Positions 25,899 through 35,810 of a DNA stretch of 64,000 bases are shown in pieces. A program made the translations under genes and the position numbers. The notes below the pieces were generated by a model, which was not told where the DNA came from, made no database searches, and was given only the letters and a program-made list of their open reading frames with translations. Origin of the DNA: Sporocytophaga myxococcoides DSM 11118 (GTDB taxonomy: Bacteria; Bacteroidota; Bacteroidia; Cytophagales; Cytophagaceae). Every line of letters begins with the position of its first letter. The first letter of the stretch is position 1. Location of the stretch: the NCBI RefSeq assembly GCF_000426725.1, contig NZ_AUFX01000009.1, positions 310,001 through 374,000 of the forward strand, given 5' to 3'.

Positions 25899-26327
25899 AT
25901 GACGGAACTAAGTATTATTGAATCTATAATTGAGAAACTCAGTATCAATCCTGAAATTAAATTTGAAAGGAGAAATAATAGTGAACTTGAAATATTTAAT
26001 AAAGATAAAAACGGATTTAATATTTTATTGCAACTGGCCCAACGAGAGCATACACTCCACTTTGGCACCTTTCATTGGCACTATGATAATAACGAAGAAG
26101 AAATCGGTGAAATGATGACTCACCTTGTTTTCGGCTTAACAGGAATTGCAAGAGTGAAAGAATTTTCAAAAAATGGTAAATCATATAAATGGACATTGCA
26201 AGTTGTGGACAGAGATGGCAATTGGTATGATAATGGAACGATGGCTTTTATGAATTTAAATTTTTGGACTAAAGCGGAAATAAAATATTTACAAAACAAC
26301 CTTTTACCTGAAGAAATTTTCTTTTGA
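25899..26327 (+). CDS. Hypothetical protein, 142 aa
   Basis: Small soluble protein without signal peptide, start ATG 25899. It has an alternating aromatic/charged pattern (HTLHFGTFHWHYDNNEEE) and ends DVxFW-like (MNLNFWTKAEIKYL). Family not recognised. A degenerate dispersed-repeat copy lies just upstream (~25811-25850). Operon membership is unclear. Confidence 0.65.
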   Translation: MTELSIIESIIEKLSINPEIKFERRNNSELEIFNKDKNGFNILLQLAQREHTLHFGTFHWHYDNNEEEIGEMMTHLVFGLTGIARVKEFSKNGKSYKWTLQVVDRDGNWYDNGTMAFMNLNFWTKAEIKYLQNNLLPEEIFF

Positions 26328-26339
26328 TATTAACAAAAC

Positions 26340-26475
26340 CAGAGAATAAGAACGCCAAAAGAAAATTTTAGCTCCTATGTCTTTCGCCCCTATGTCCTAT
26401 CGCAGCAGATATAAAAAATCTCCCTCGTTTCCTTAGGATGACAAACCTAAATTTCTCTTATAACTTTTTCTTAAG
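26340..26475. repeat. Intergenic dispersed-repeat fragment
   Basis: Contains CTATGTCTTTCGCCCCTATGTC, a doubled CTATGTC motif, and CTCGTTTCCTTAGGATGACAAA related to the string at ~6870-6898. No gene is seen. Confidence 0.35.
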
Positions 26476-26480
26476 TAAGT

Positions 26481-27017
26481 ATGACATCTAAAATTCTATT
26501 TTTTAATAAAACTAAAACGAAAGTAATCCTTCCCTTTCTTTTAACACTATCTTTATCCGCTCATCCAGCCTTCTGCAATATCCAAATAGATACAGCATAT
26601 ATTGACAACAAGGGAATATTTCAAGCAAAGATTAATTCAATAACTGATTCTATAGCTATTGAAAGACTTCTCAATAGGACCTGGATTATTGACACTGTAA
26701 TTAACAATAGAGAATTCACCTACAAACCTAAATATACTTCAGGTATAAATAAATTTAGATTGCGTGGATTAAATACAAATTATATATACAAGGATACTCT
26801 GACATTTAGAAATGAATCATACAAACCTTGGGGACCTAAAAGATGTGTTGACACTATCAAATTACCTGATAAATATGAGTACAAGCTAATGGACTCAGCA
26901 GGCCGGATTATAAAAACCGGAATGTCTGACACAATAGATTTACGAGGAATAAGAGCTGGCGTATATTATTTGGAATATGACAATACAACAGAAAAGTTTC
27001 TCAAAAAAGATAAGTAA
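26481..27017 (+). CDS. Putative secreted protein, 178 aa
   Basis: A basic N-terminus followed by VILPFLLTLSLSAHPAFC, a likely signal peptide (the Cys is not in a convincing lipobox). The rest is beta-rich and Thr/Asp/Lys-rich with two strands like FRLRGLNTNYIYKDTLTF, and ends GVYYLEYDNTTEKFLKKDK. That ending resembles the GxYxLxxxxxxxKKxxK pattern of short T9SS-like tails without the upstream PNP motif. Function unknown. Confidence 0.6.
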   Translation: MTSKILFFNKTKTKVILPFLLTLSLSAHPAFCNIQIDTAYIDNKGIFQAKINSITDSIAIERLLNRTWIIDTVINNREFTYKPKYTSGINKFRLRGLNTNYIYKDTLTFRNESYKPWGPKRCVDTIKLPDKYEYKLMDSAGRIIKTGMSDTIDLRGIRAGVYYLEYDNTTEKFLKKDK

Positions 27018-27039
27018 ATTGAAGCTTTTCCAGATCTTA

Positions 27040-27727
27040 ATGAAAGAGAAAATAAAATCATATTTTACAAGCGGATGGATTCCTAGCGCTTCCCACCTCA
27101 TTGCAATAGGAGTATTCTTACTTGGGATACTTTTTGAGAGAGACTGGATTATTGACACCGCCCTTTTAATTTTCTATGCTAACATTATTGGAAATGTTAT
27201 TTCAAGTGTTGTTCAGATTGTAATCGGACAATGGTACTTCCTTATCTTTCAACTTGGAATATCAGGCTTCCTATTTTACTGGTGTTCTATGTTATTCCTT
27301 TTTTCACCTCCCGACTATTATGAAGCTGACAAAGAAATCCCAAAAGGAATCGAAATTGCAGAACTCTTGAATAAAAAACCGACACAAGAAGATTTTAACA
27401 AAAATCATTTGATTATAACTCACCTGGGTGAATGGGGAGTTTACTCCTACTATACCGATTATACACCAAAAGAGAAAGGTTATTTTTTCATTAAAGCATT
27501 TGAGATGACATCAAACGACTGGTTATCTTCTAAGGCTATCAAAAAAGAGCTCGACAATTCAGATTGAGTCATTGGAGCCTAAAATATACGAAGGTGCATT
27601 TACAATCTATGAAGGTTCCTCAGACGACAAATACGGAAGCAGAATTGAATTATGGTATCAGCCTTTAAATGGTAAAGAATATAAAGTCACAGAAAGAAAC
27701 TATATTATAGAAGGCTGGACGAGATAA
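27040..27727 (+). pseudogene. Membrane protein gene with a frameshift near its 3' end
   Basis: From ATG 27040 the frame encodes two or three membrane segments (HLIAIGVFLLGILF, ALLIFYANIIGNVISSVV, FLIFQLGISGFLFYWC) and a soluble part. It stops at 27567 after KKELDNSD. In the next frame, starting at the six-A run in ATCAAAAAAGAGC (~27540-27552), the sequence continues as SSTIQIESLEPKIYEGAF, then YGSRIELWYQPLNGKEYKV, and stops at 27727. Removing one A would join both parts into one ~229-residue protein. This is a recent inactivation, a slippage site or a sequencing error. A longer start at 26977 would overlap the upstream gene and is less likely. Confidence 0.65.
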
Positions 27728-27772
27728 GAAAGTGATCGATAAAATAAGAGAATTAAACTAATCAAATTAATC

Positions 27773-28501
27773 ATGAAAAAATTCTTAACATTATTTTTTC
27801 TGCTAACAACCCTTACAGTATCTGGACAAATATTAGGGCAGCAACCAGAAAAACCCACACTCAATGTAACAGGTTCTGCAAGAGTGATTGTCAAACCTGA
27901 CCTTGGAGTTTTAAATATTTCTGTTTCCGAGATAAAGCTTAAAATGAGTGATGCAATTAAAGCTCTTGGAGAAAAATCTTATCACTACAATGACCTTTTG
28001 AAAAAACTTGGCTTTAATGAAAAGGAAATAAAAACTACAAGCTTTTCTGTTTCTCAGAACAGAGTTTACCGAAATAACGAATATATAGATAGCGGATATG
28101 TGGCTTTTCAAAACATCAGAATTGAGTTTACTTATAGTCAACAAATACTTCAGAAAATTGTGGGAGAGTTTTCTAAAAGTGAAAAACCAATAAACTTCAA
28201 TTTTGACTTCGAATTATCGGAAACGCTAAAGCAGAAAGTTCAGACTCAAATTATAGATTATGCTATTAAAGACGGGAGTGAAAAAGCGGCGACAATGGCC
28301 AAAGCCTCCAAAGTTAAATTAGTAAGTATTAGCCATATCTCTTACGGCTCATGGAGCAGTGATGAAGGAATGCAGTTAGTAGAAAGAAGACATGAATATA
28401 GCGCTTCTATGGCTCCAGAAGGTGTAGGAGAATCTTTCAACTTTACTCCTGACGATCTAACTTTTCGTGATTCGGTAACAATTACCTGGAACATCGAATA
28501 G
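27773..28501 (+). CDS. SIMPL domain (DUF541) periplasmic protein
   Basis: 242 residues with a signal peptide (FLTLFFLLTTLTVSGQ). The SIMPL/DUF541 family start is clear: PTLNVTGSARVIVKPDLGVL (~30-50), then LLKKLGFNEKEIKTTSFSVS, and the C-terminal DLTFRDSVTITWNIE. These envelope proteins are of uncertain function; some are linked to oxidative stress. It is intact and of typical length. Confidence 0.85.
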   Translation: MKKFLTLFFLLTTLTVSGQILGQQPEKPTLNVTGSARVIVKPDLGVLNISVSEIKLKMSDAIKALGEKSYHYNDLLKKLGFNEKEIKTTSFSVSQNRVYRNNEYIDSGYVAFQNIRIEFTYSQQILQKIVGEFSKSEKPINFNFDFELSETLKQKVQTQIIDYAIKDGSEKAATMAKASKVKLVSISHISYGSWSSDEGMQLVERRHEYSASMAPEGVGESFNFTPDDLTFRDSVTITWNIE

Positions 28502-28540
28502 ATCAGATAGGCTGCGGCATTTAGAAATAAGTATAAAATG

Positions 28541-28559
28541 GCCAGTTCGCATGACTGGC
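28541..28559 (+). terminator. Hairpin after the SIMPL gene
   Basis: GCCAGT (28541-28546) and ACTGGC (28554-28559) form a short stem. The following ATATTGTCTT is only weakly T-rich, so terminator activity is uncertain. Confidence 0.4.
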
Positions 28560-28678
28560 TATATTGTCTTATAACAATTCAATTTGCAACTCTTTTGTGC
28601 CTTTTTAATCTTGTCTTAATCAGTGATTTACTTTAAATTACAAGCACACATAATTTAACTAAAAATAGGAGAGAAAAT

Positions 28679-29050
28679 ATGAACATGATATTAAATATAT
28701 TAATCGTAGTAATAGCTCTTGAGCATTTGTATTTTATGTACTTTGAAATGTTTGCATGGGAAACTATAGGAAAAAAAACTTTTAAATCCTTACCCGAACA
28801 TTTATTTAAACCGACCAAAGGGCTTGCCGCTAACCAAGGACTGTATAATGGGTTTCTTGCTGCTGGCTTGATCTGGTCTCTTTTCATTACTGATAGTGAT
28901 TGGTCTGCAAATATTGCCACATTCTTTCTTAGTTGTGTAATCATCGCCGGAGTCTATGGAGCAATTTCTGCAAGCAGAAAAATATTTTTTGTTCAGGCGA
29001 TGCCTGCCATTGTGGCGCTCTCAATTCTTATCATTCAAAAGTATTTATAA
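28679..29050 (+). CDS. DUF1304 family membrane protein
   Basis: 123 residues with four hydrophobic helices. The family pattern is clear: EHLYFMYFEMFAW at the N-terminus, LAANQGLYNGFLAAGL in the middle, and VYGAISASRKIFFVQAMPA near the end. DUF1304 proteins are small inner-membrane proteins of unknown function. Start ATG 28679 is preceded by AGGAGAG, one of the few good Shine-Dalgarno-like sequences in this window. Confidence 0.9.
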   Translation: MNMILNILIVVIALEHLYFMYFEMFAWETIGKKTFKSLPEHLFKPTKGLAANQGLYNGFLAAGLIWSLFITDSDWSANIATFFLSCVIIAGVYGAISASRKIFFVQAMPAIVALSILIIQKYL

Positions 29051-29079
29051 CTGATTAGAGAAAATGAACAAGCAGTAAC

Positions 29080-29865
29080 ATGAGATTTTTAACTTTTATA
29101 TTTCTTTTTACTTTATCCATCAACAAGTCTACTGCATGTCTTTCAGCAGATCAAAATAGGATGTTTCCAATTGGCATATCCCCTAAAGGATTAGTTGTAG
29201 TTGAAATTCATATGTACAGAGGAGATTCCACAGATGGAAAAACAGAAAGGCTGCATCCCAAATGGGGTGGGATAAGTTACTTAAATACTTACAACAGGAG
29301 TTATAAATTAATTGAATCCAGATTACTTGATACCCTAAGATTTTTTCCTGAAAGTGCTTATATAAATGTTTTTAAATCCACCTTCGACAAGGGTATCAAA
29401 CTGGCAGGAACAATCCCTGACATAATATATGCTGAACCTCAGGATATATCATTCTGTAGTTATCAAACTAATTGTACAAAGGCTGCACTTCAAACTGACA
29501 CCATTAATAATAAAGCATACGTTATTCTTGATTCTAAAAAGAAACAGGAAGTCACTGTTCTATATCATTCCAAATCCATTGCTTCAAATTACATCAATTA
29601 CTATAATGAATTTGACAAAGAACCCTCAGAGTTAAGGATGAAATATCTCATAGAAGGATTGCTGATTAATTCAATCAGAGAATATAAGGTTGGAGAATAT
29701 AATTTAACAATCATTCACCTCGGGAAAGGACAAGACTTCAGACAGGAAGGAGAAATTCCCAAAGAATACAAGCCGGACATTCAATTTAATACATTAGAGA
29801 ATAGTATCTTCAAAGAACCTGTCCTGCATCATGGTCATGGATTTGATTTTTTTATACTTGAATAA
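29080..29865 (+). CDS. Putative secreted protein, 261 aa
   Basis: The N-terminal FLTFIFLFTLSINKSTA is a signal peptide. The mature part has no recognised motif; it contains paired Cys (SFCSYQTNCTK) and ends with a His-rich EPVLHHGHGFDFFILE. It follows the DUF1304 gene by 29 bp, so the two may be co-transcribed. Function unknown. Confidence 0.65.
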   Translation: MRFLTFIFLFTLSINKSTACLSADQNRMFPIGISPKGLVVVEIHMYRGDSTDGKTERLHPKWGGISYLNTYNRSYKLIESRLLDTLRFFPESAYINVFKSTFDKGIKLAGTIPDIIYAEPQDISFCSYQTNCTKAALQTDTINNKAYVILDSKKKQEVTVLYHSKSIASNYINYYNEFDKEPSELRMKYLIEGLLINSIREYKVGEYNLTIIHLGKGQDFRQEGEIPKEYKPDIQFNTLENSIFKEPVLHHGHGFDFFILE

Positions 29866-30070
29866 ATAAGACTATATATCACAATATTTTGTTCTTTGCT
29901 ATTTTCAAAACGGTGATGTGTATCTGATTATTCTTTTCTTCAGTCTGTTCAACAAAGACAGAAATCTGTTTATAAACACATTAAACATTTTTAAGAATCA
30001 GCATGAAAATACTTAAGCGATTGTCTACTCTTTACTTTTTTCTCATCCGCTTTTTCACGAACTTTCAATA

Positions 30071-30886
30071 ATGAAGTTATTTGTCACCTCCCTCAATTCG
30101 GGCAGCAATGGAAATTGTTACTATATTGGAAATGAAAAAGAAGCAATACTGGTAGATGCTGGTATCAGTTGCAGAGAAATAGAACAGCGGATGAAAAGAC
30201 TAGAGCTTTCAATGAAAAAAGTCAAAGCTTTGTTTATCTCGCATGAGCATACCGATCATATAAAAGGACTTAGGGTCCTTTCAAAAAAGCACCAGATTCC
30301 TGTTTATTTTACCAGCGGTACGCTTTCAAATGCAAACCTTGACGATTCCAATCCACATTATGTGCTATTGACACCGGAAAAACCGGTTATAGTCGGCCAG
30401 CTTGAAATTACAGCCTTTCCAAAATTTCATGATGCCAGAGATCCTCAGAGTTTTGTAATCCGATATAAAGATTTATGTGTGGGAGTATTTACAGATATTG
30501 GTATGGTCTGCGAAAATGTGATCAGATATTTCAAATGCTGCAATGCCGTATTCCTGGAAGCCAATTATGATGAAAAAATGCTTATAGATGGCAATTACCC
30601 CTACTTTCTGAAAAAGCGAATATCCAGTAATGTTGGACACTTATCCAACACACAAGCTATGGAGCTCTTTCAGGCACACAGATCTGAAAATATGAGTCAC
30701 TTATTCCTTTCCCATTTATCTAAAGAAAATAACTCTCCCGAACTGGTAAAAGAGTTGTTTGAGAAGCATGCAGAGGGAGTAGAGATTGTGATAGCTTCTC
30801 GTACTCAAGAAATTCCAGTATATGAAATCGGAAAAACCAATTCAGCGCGAAGAGAAAACTATCAGCAACAGGCTCTGGAATTTTAA
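30071..30886 (+). CDS. MBL-fold metallo-hydrolase, YycJ/WalJ-like
   Basis: 271 residues with the family opening SLNSGSNGNCYYIGNEKEAILVD split as usual. The metal motif is SHEHTDH (HxHxDH) near residue 60, and later ligands lie in FPKFHDARDP and LSHLSKENN. WalJ/YycJ-type enzymes of the beta-lactamase fold are phosphodiesterases or exonucleases; some act at DNA ends. This is a core-genome type gene and looks intact. Confidence 0.9.
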   Translation: MKLFVTSLNSGSNGNCYYIGNEKEAILVDAGISCREIEQRMKRLELSMKKVKALFISHEHTDHIKGLRVLSKKHQIPVYFTSGTLSNANLDDSNPHYVLLTPEKPVIVGQLEITAFPKFHDARDPQSFVIRYKDLCVGVFTDIGMVCENVIRYFKCCNAVFLEANYDEKMLIDGNYPYFLKKRISSNVGHLSNTQAMELFQAHRSENMSHLFLSHLSKENNSPELVKELFEKHAEGVEIVIASRTQEIPVYEIGKTNSARRENYQQQALEF

Positions 30887-31128
30887 CTCTCAGAAATTTA
30901 AAATCTAGACTGAGACACCAATCACTTTTCTGATAAATTCTCTTACCTCATTCGGACAAATGGCCTGGTAAAGTTTGAACGATATTAAAAAAAATGTATA
31001 ATGCTTAAAAGAGACAGCATAGGTTGTTTGATACACCCGTAGGACAATGATACACTTTTGACAGCTATGTTCATATCACCTTAAAATCTCTTTCTGACTG
31101 TAGTTGAGGCTTTTCATAACTTTAAGAA
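30887..31128. other. Spacer, nothing recognised
   Basis: AT-rich DNA between convergent genes. No reading frame, repeat or RNA was recognised apart from the terminator at its right end. Confidence 0.5.
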
Positions 31129-31161
31129 ATTAAAAAAAATGGCCTGTCGAAAGGACAGGCC
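31129..31161 (-). terminator. Terminator for the M4 protease gene
   Basis: GGCCTGTC (31141-31148) and GACAGGCC (31154-31161) form an 8-bp stem with a small loop. On the minus strand the stem is followed by a T8 run. Confidence 0.85.
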
Positions 31162-31189
31162 ACCAAAATATTCTAAAAAATAAGTTTTA

Positions 31190-34100
31190 TTATTGCTTTA
31201 TAAACTTATATGAAGCTGCAACAGAATCATCTTTTATAGTAAGGTAATATAATCCTTCTGTTAATCCTTCAGTATCTATTATCACTTTATCAGACACATT
31301 ATTAAACAATTTGCTTATCACAAGCTGACCTAATTGATTAAAGACTTGAATCTCAAATTTATTCTGCTTGGCTTTGGGCACTACGACAGTTAATTCTCCT
31401 TTTGTAGGATTAGGATAAATAACAGGCTGAGGTTCTTCAATATCAGCCGATATAACACCAGTACTGGTACTTCTTTCTCCTACGGCAAAATAAACCGGCC
31501 ACATAGCATTATTTATTAATCTGCTCTGCACGCCATTCGATGAAATCTTATCTGCATTAAGGCTCACGTAGTTAATATCAAAGTCTCCATTTGCATCTTC
31601 TACTGTAAAAGAAATTATATTATCGTTTTTATTATATGCTGGAAAACCAAGAGTTGTATTTTCAGCTATAAGGTCTAACGTATTATGTTCCATATCAAAT
31701 CCAACTACTGCATATTCAGAAGAAATTCCATCTGAATATTCATAATCAAATGCAATAATATACGGTGAGTTTTTGGAAAAACTAGGATTACCTATGCTTT
31801 CTCCTTCTGAAAGATTATTAAACAACTTAAGAATTTCTCCTTCAGCAAAATCATTTGTATTATTATCCCATACTTTGATCAAGTTAATATCCCAGTATTC
31901 AATATTCGATCCATCCTCATTTTTAATACTGTTAAAACAATCGTACACCAATGACTCTCCATCATAAGACCATTCAATCGCATCAGCGTAGACAGGTCCT
32001 TGAGATTTCACTCCAGAATAGGTAGGATTATAAAGTTTAAAAGTAGCCCATTCTTCTTTCCCAAAATCATAAACATAAATAGAAGTATCCTTATCATAAG
32101 TGATAGCAGCTATCCTTTCTCCGTTTTTAGATACTGATACATTTGACCAGATTGGCTGATCTTGTATAAGCGTCAGACCTAATGAACTAGATGGATTTAC
32201 GTTAATGACATATATTTTTTGATCAGTACCTACAAACACAGCCTGTTCTCCATTGTCTGTAACGCTGGGTTTACTTTTAACTGATTTATTCAACAATGCC
32301 TTGAAATTTGTTCCGGCTGCAGTGGACCTGAAAAGTCCGTCTGTAGTAAAATCATCCGTATCGTATGATAACAAATATTCTGTTCCTGGATTAACAGGGA
32401 ACGTGCTTGTATAATCACCTCCAGCACCATCAGTGATTCCCACTGCATCGAAAGCTATAGCAGCCTGAGCAGCTTCAACAGATGAATTGCCATAAATATC
32501 TTTTGCAGATTGTATGACAGCTATTCTCAGATCAATAAATTTAGAGTTTGCTGTAAGGTAATTTGATAAAGCTCTGTAAAATACAGAAGCTGCCTTTCTC
32601 CTGCTATTCAAGGATGTAGCATATTTATAAAAAGCCCAATTGGGTATACCACTATTAATATGTACGCCACCATTATCTGCAGAACCATTATATTTTTCGC
32701 TGATATGTCTTGGCTGATAGCCATTATCATTCAATGAACTCCCACCATTATGAGGATCGGATAAAGACCGCAATGCACCGGAAGGAAATGCGGATAACTT
32801 AACTACATCTTCACCTAACTGCCAATCAGCAGTATCCATCATACTTCCAAAGATATCTGCCATAGATTCATTAATTGCACCAGACTCTCCTTCATACTTT
32901 AAATTTGCGGTATTCTGTACCACTCCGTGAGTCATCTCATGACCTGCAACATCCACTCCTCCAGCTAATGGTTTAAAGTCTGTATTCCCATTGCCGTAAA
33001 ACATTGCTTTACCATTCCAATAAGCATTATCCAGCCCTGACCCATCATCATCCACTACATTAATTACTGAATATATTGTTCCACCATTACCATCAATAGA
33101 TTCTCTGCCATGAGCGGTTCTAAAGTAATCGTACGCAATACCTGCATTATAATGCGCTGAAACTCCAGCACGACTGGACCATGAATTACTCGCGGAAACT
33201 ATATTCTGAACTTTAAAGCCATCTCCAAAAGTATTATTGGCATCATAAGTAATAATTGCTCCGGTGTTAGTAGCAGCATCATACATAGGCCTTGAAACAT
33301 CAATCATATAATAGGACGACCCCTCCTGATATGTACTAAAAGTTCGGTTAACACCATTCAAATCAATTGCAGAAGCTGTTCTAGGACCATCTGCATGGCA
33401 GGTAATCTTCAAACTTTTAAGGATGTTTCCAGACTTTGCATCTACAAAATATTCCCAGCTTTCAAGTTTATTCGGACAGATAGAAATTTTATATGCCAGT
33501 ACATATCTTTTTACAAGGCTATTATCTTCATATATAACTGTATCAACTTCAGGAGTGCTGTGGCTAACTACCATCTTTTCCGCATCATTGAACTCCTTTT
33601 TATAAAGGGTTTTAGAGGACACATCATTGATTACTGTAGTTACTGCGGACTTTAAATCAACAACTGGTTTTACGTCCATTTCATTCTTAATTACATGATA
33701 GTTTCCATTGAAAATTTCCGCAACGTTAGATTGGTTAAAATGGACAACAACTTCAGAGGCATTAACCTTAATACCTTTATATTTTTGAGTGAGTTTAACA
33801 TGTTTTTTACCAAGACCATCTGCCTGAATGCTTTTGATTTCAAAGTCTCGCTCAGGATTTGATATTTTAGTAAGGCTACTTATTGAATTCAGGTAATCAA
33901 AACAGCTATTTCTGATATCAGAACTGGATCTTGATGAAGATGTAGTGGAATTAGCAGGTTTTGAGATAAATATAGGCAGACCACTTTCCTGTGAAATAAT
34001 CACTTCAGTATTGTTGTCTTTCCTTAAATTACCAGCTCCCGTTCTCAAAGAGATTGAATTACGGCCATTTCCATATGCTGGAGTCCTTAAAGAAGTTTTT

Positions 34101-34258
34101 TGAGCTGTACGACCATCAATTACTGAAGCTTTTAAATCCGATTTATTCAGAAGGGTATCTTTATGTTTTTTACTATTAAATGGATCCTTTTGGGCCCACG
34201 TAGAAAAAGATATTAAGCTTCCGAGAAGAGAAAACTTAAAAAAAACAGAGACTTTCAT
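31190..34258 (-). CDS. M4 (thermolysin-like) metalloprotease with T9SS sorting domain
   Basis: 1022 residues: signal peptide (FKFSLLGSLISFSTWAQ), FTP/PepSY propeptide (~130-280, HVKLTQKYKGIKVNASEV), then the M4 catalytic domain. The zinc site is GHEMTHGV with His440, Glu441 and His444, followed by GAINESMADIFG, whose Glu is the third ligand. The M4 C-terminal domain has the HINSGIPNWAFYK signature. Residues ~640-930 form a TolB/WD40-like propeller segment (SKNGERIAAITYD, WSYDGESLVYDCF). A T9SS tail closes it (VIYPNPTKGELTVVVPKAKQ, then LTEGLYYLTI, KFIKQ). It is a secreted zymogen endopeptidase, probably for nutrient protein degradation. Confidence 0.95.
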   Translation of the reverse strand: MKVSVFFKFSLLGSLISFSTWAQKDPFNSKKHKDTLLNKSDLKASVIDGRTAQKTSLRTPAYGNGRNSISLRTGAGNLRKDNNTEVIISQESGLPIFISKPANSTTSSSRSSSDIRNSCFDYLNSISSLTKISNPERDFEIKSIQADGLGKKHVKLTQKYKGIKVNASEVVVHFNQSNVAEIFNGNYHVIKNEMDVKPVVDLKSAVTTVINDVSSKTLYKKEFNDAEKMVVSHSTPEVDTVIYEDNSLVKRYVLAYKISICPNKLESWEYFVDAKSGNILKSLKITCHADGPRTASAIDLNGVNRTFSTYQEGSSYYMIDVSRPMYDAATNTGAIITYDANNTFGDGFKVQNIVSASNSWSSRAGVSAHYNAGIAYDYFRTAHGRESIDGNGGTIYSVINVVDDDGSGLDNAYWNGKAMFYGNGNTDFKPLAGGVDVAGHEMTHGVVQNTANLKYEGESGAINESMADIFGSMMDTADWQLGEDVVKLSAFPSGALRSLSDPHNGGSSLNDNGYQPRHISEKYNGSADNGGVHINSGIPNWAFYKYATSLNSRRKAASVFYRALSNYLTANSKFIDLRIAVIQSAKDIYGNSSVEAAQAAIAFDAVGITDGAGGDYTSTFPVNPGTEYLLSYDTDDFTTDGLFRSTAAGTNFKALLNKSVKSKPSVTDNGEQAVFVGTDQKIYVINVNPSSSLGLTLIQDQPIWSNVSVSKNGERIAAITYDKDTSIYVYDFGKEEWATFKLYNPTYSGVKSQGPVYADAIEWSYDGESLVYDCFNSIKNEDGSNIEYWDINLIKVWDNNTNDFAEGEILKLFNNLSEGESIGNPSFSKNSPYIIAFDYEYSDGISSEYAVVGFDMEHNTLDLIAENTTLGFPAYNKNDNIISFTVEDANGDFDINYVSLNADKISSNGVQSRLINNAMWPVYFAVGERSTSTGVISADIEEPQPVIYPNPTKGELTVVVPKAKQNKFEIQVFNQLGQLVISKLFNNVSDKVIIDTEGLTEGLYYLTIKDDSVAASYKFIKQ

Positions 34259-34543
34259 TTTTGATTCAGAGTTAGACTTTTAACAAATATAAAATATTAT
34301 TGAACAAGATTTCTTTACCTTTAAGTATTTACAGTATCAACTTCCCAAAGGCGTACAAACTTTCCATAATAAAAATAATCAAAAAAGGTGATTTCTCCCT
34401 GACTGTTTATGAACAGAAGGATTTTTTATTTGCTATATCCAAGAAAGATAAATTCAACATTAAAAAGATTAACTAAACTCTTTCACACAACTTGTAACTG
34501 TTGAATTACAGATAATTGTTAATTCTTATCGTTTAAACACTAT

Positions 34544-35413
34544 TTAAAACTTCTTACTTACCAAATATTCATAAATAGCAGAAATATCTTCATCCCCCTT
34601 CCCATCTTGTTTAGCCATACCATAAACCTCTTTGGCTATAGCAGTAAGTGGTAAAGAGATATTACTCTCGTAAGCTGTCTGGAGAATTAAATGAAGATCT
34701 TTATGTGCCCACTTTAGAGAAAATTCAGGACTAAAGTTTTTAGATTCAAGTTTGGATTTCTTTAACTTCAAAAATGGAGAAACGACAGGACTTTCTGAAA
34801 GAATATTTACAATAGAAGATTCATCCAAACCAGAAGTCACTCCCAGATTTACGGCTTCTGAAAATGCTATCATGGATTGTGCTAACACTAAATTAATAAC
34901 CATTTTCATTTTTGTTCCATCACCGACTTTACCCAAATGATTAATAGACTTCCCCATGATTGAAAGCAATGGACGTGCGTCTTCCAGATCTTTATTATCT
35001 CCCCCTACTAAAAAAATCAATTCTCCCTTTTCTGCAACTCCTTTAGACCCGGATACAGGAGCATCAAGATACCTTAGACCAGCTTCTTTGGCTTTGGCAG
35101 CCATCTCTTCAACGAAAGAAGGATTTACTGTACTTGTATTAATCCATAAGGAATTTTTCTTTGCATTCATGATAATCCCCTCCTTCCCTAAAGCAATTTC
35201 CTCAATTACTTCAGGTGATGAAAGCATTGTAATCAAGATATCAGCATCTTTCACTGCAGCGACAACAGAAGAAGCAAGCTTAGCACCACTCTGTTTTAAG
35301 GCTTCAGCTTTTCCCTGACTTCTGTTCCAAACCAACAATTCGTTTCCCCCTTTAATCAGATTGGCTGCCATCCGGCTTCCCATAATTCCAAGACCAATAA
35401 AAGTTATTTTCAT
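34544..35413 (-). CDS. NAD(P)-dependent beta-hydroxyacid dehydrogenase (HIBADH/GLYR-like)
   Basis: 289 residues, the usual family length. The Rossmann motif is FIGLGIMGSRMAANLIKGG at the N-terminus. The substrate loop is DAPVSGSKGVAEKGEL (~118-133), and the catalytic Lys lies in GDGTKMKMVINL (~170). The family reduces small aldehydes such as succinic or glyoxylic semialdehyde, or oxidises 3-hydroxyisobutyrate; substrate cannot be told from sequence alone. It is monocistronic and intact. Confidence 0.9.
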   Translation of the reverse strand: MKITFIGLGIMGSRMAANLIKGGNELLVWNRSQGKAEALKQSGAKLASSVVAAVKDADILITMLSSPEVIEEIALGKEGIIMNAKKNSLWINTSTVNPSFVEEMAAKAKEAGLRYLDAPVSGSKGVAEKGELIFLVGGDNKDLEDARPLLSIMGKSINHLGKVGDGTKMKMVINLVLAQSMIAFSEAVNLGVTSGLDESSIVNILSESPVVSPFLKLKKSKLESKNFSPEFSLKWAHKDLHLILQTAYESNISLPLTAIAKEVYGMAKQDGKGDEDISAIYEYLVSKKF

Positions 35414-35668
35414 ATAAATCGTTTATCAGAACAAACTTAAATTGTCAATCCTTGTTAGAGGTTCCTTTAAAAAGTTTATGTCATTATTGAATATCTGCAA
35501 AACAAAAAAATGCTTAGGATAAGATGGAGTATCTGTTCCTGACATTCATAATAAAATGATTACTCCTGCTATCTGTTGAATCTGCAATAACCATTCATTA
35601 CAAAAGGCTTTGATGTATCATTTGAAGAAGTAATGAATATTTAAGGACATTGCTTTATAAGAAATAAA

Positions 35669-35755
35669 AATTATCACAATAACCTCAGAGCTCAGGAAAA
35701 TCTGGGTGATGTCTATGAAAAATCAGGCGACATTCCTAATGCTGTAAAGAGTTAA
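35669..35755 (+). pseudogene. Remnant of a TPR-containing gene
   Basis: Plus-strand translation gives NYHNNLRAQENLGDVYEKSG then DIPNAVKS and a stop. This is a clear TPR-like helix pair (xAxxxLGDxYxxxGxxxxAxxS) such as those ending serine-hydrolase/TPR fusions. The frame is closed on both sides and no parent gene is nearby. It lies in the 400-bp spacer between the dehydrogenase and the broken DUF4142 gene, which holds nothing else I can recognise. Confidence 0.5.
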
Positions 35756-35810
35756 ACATAATGCCTTTTAATAGCGGATATACCTTCAATACGAAAGAGA
35801 TTAATAAATA

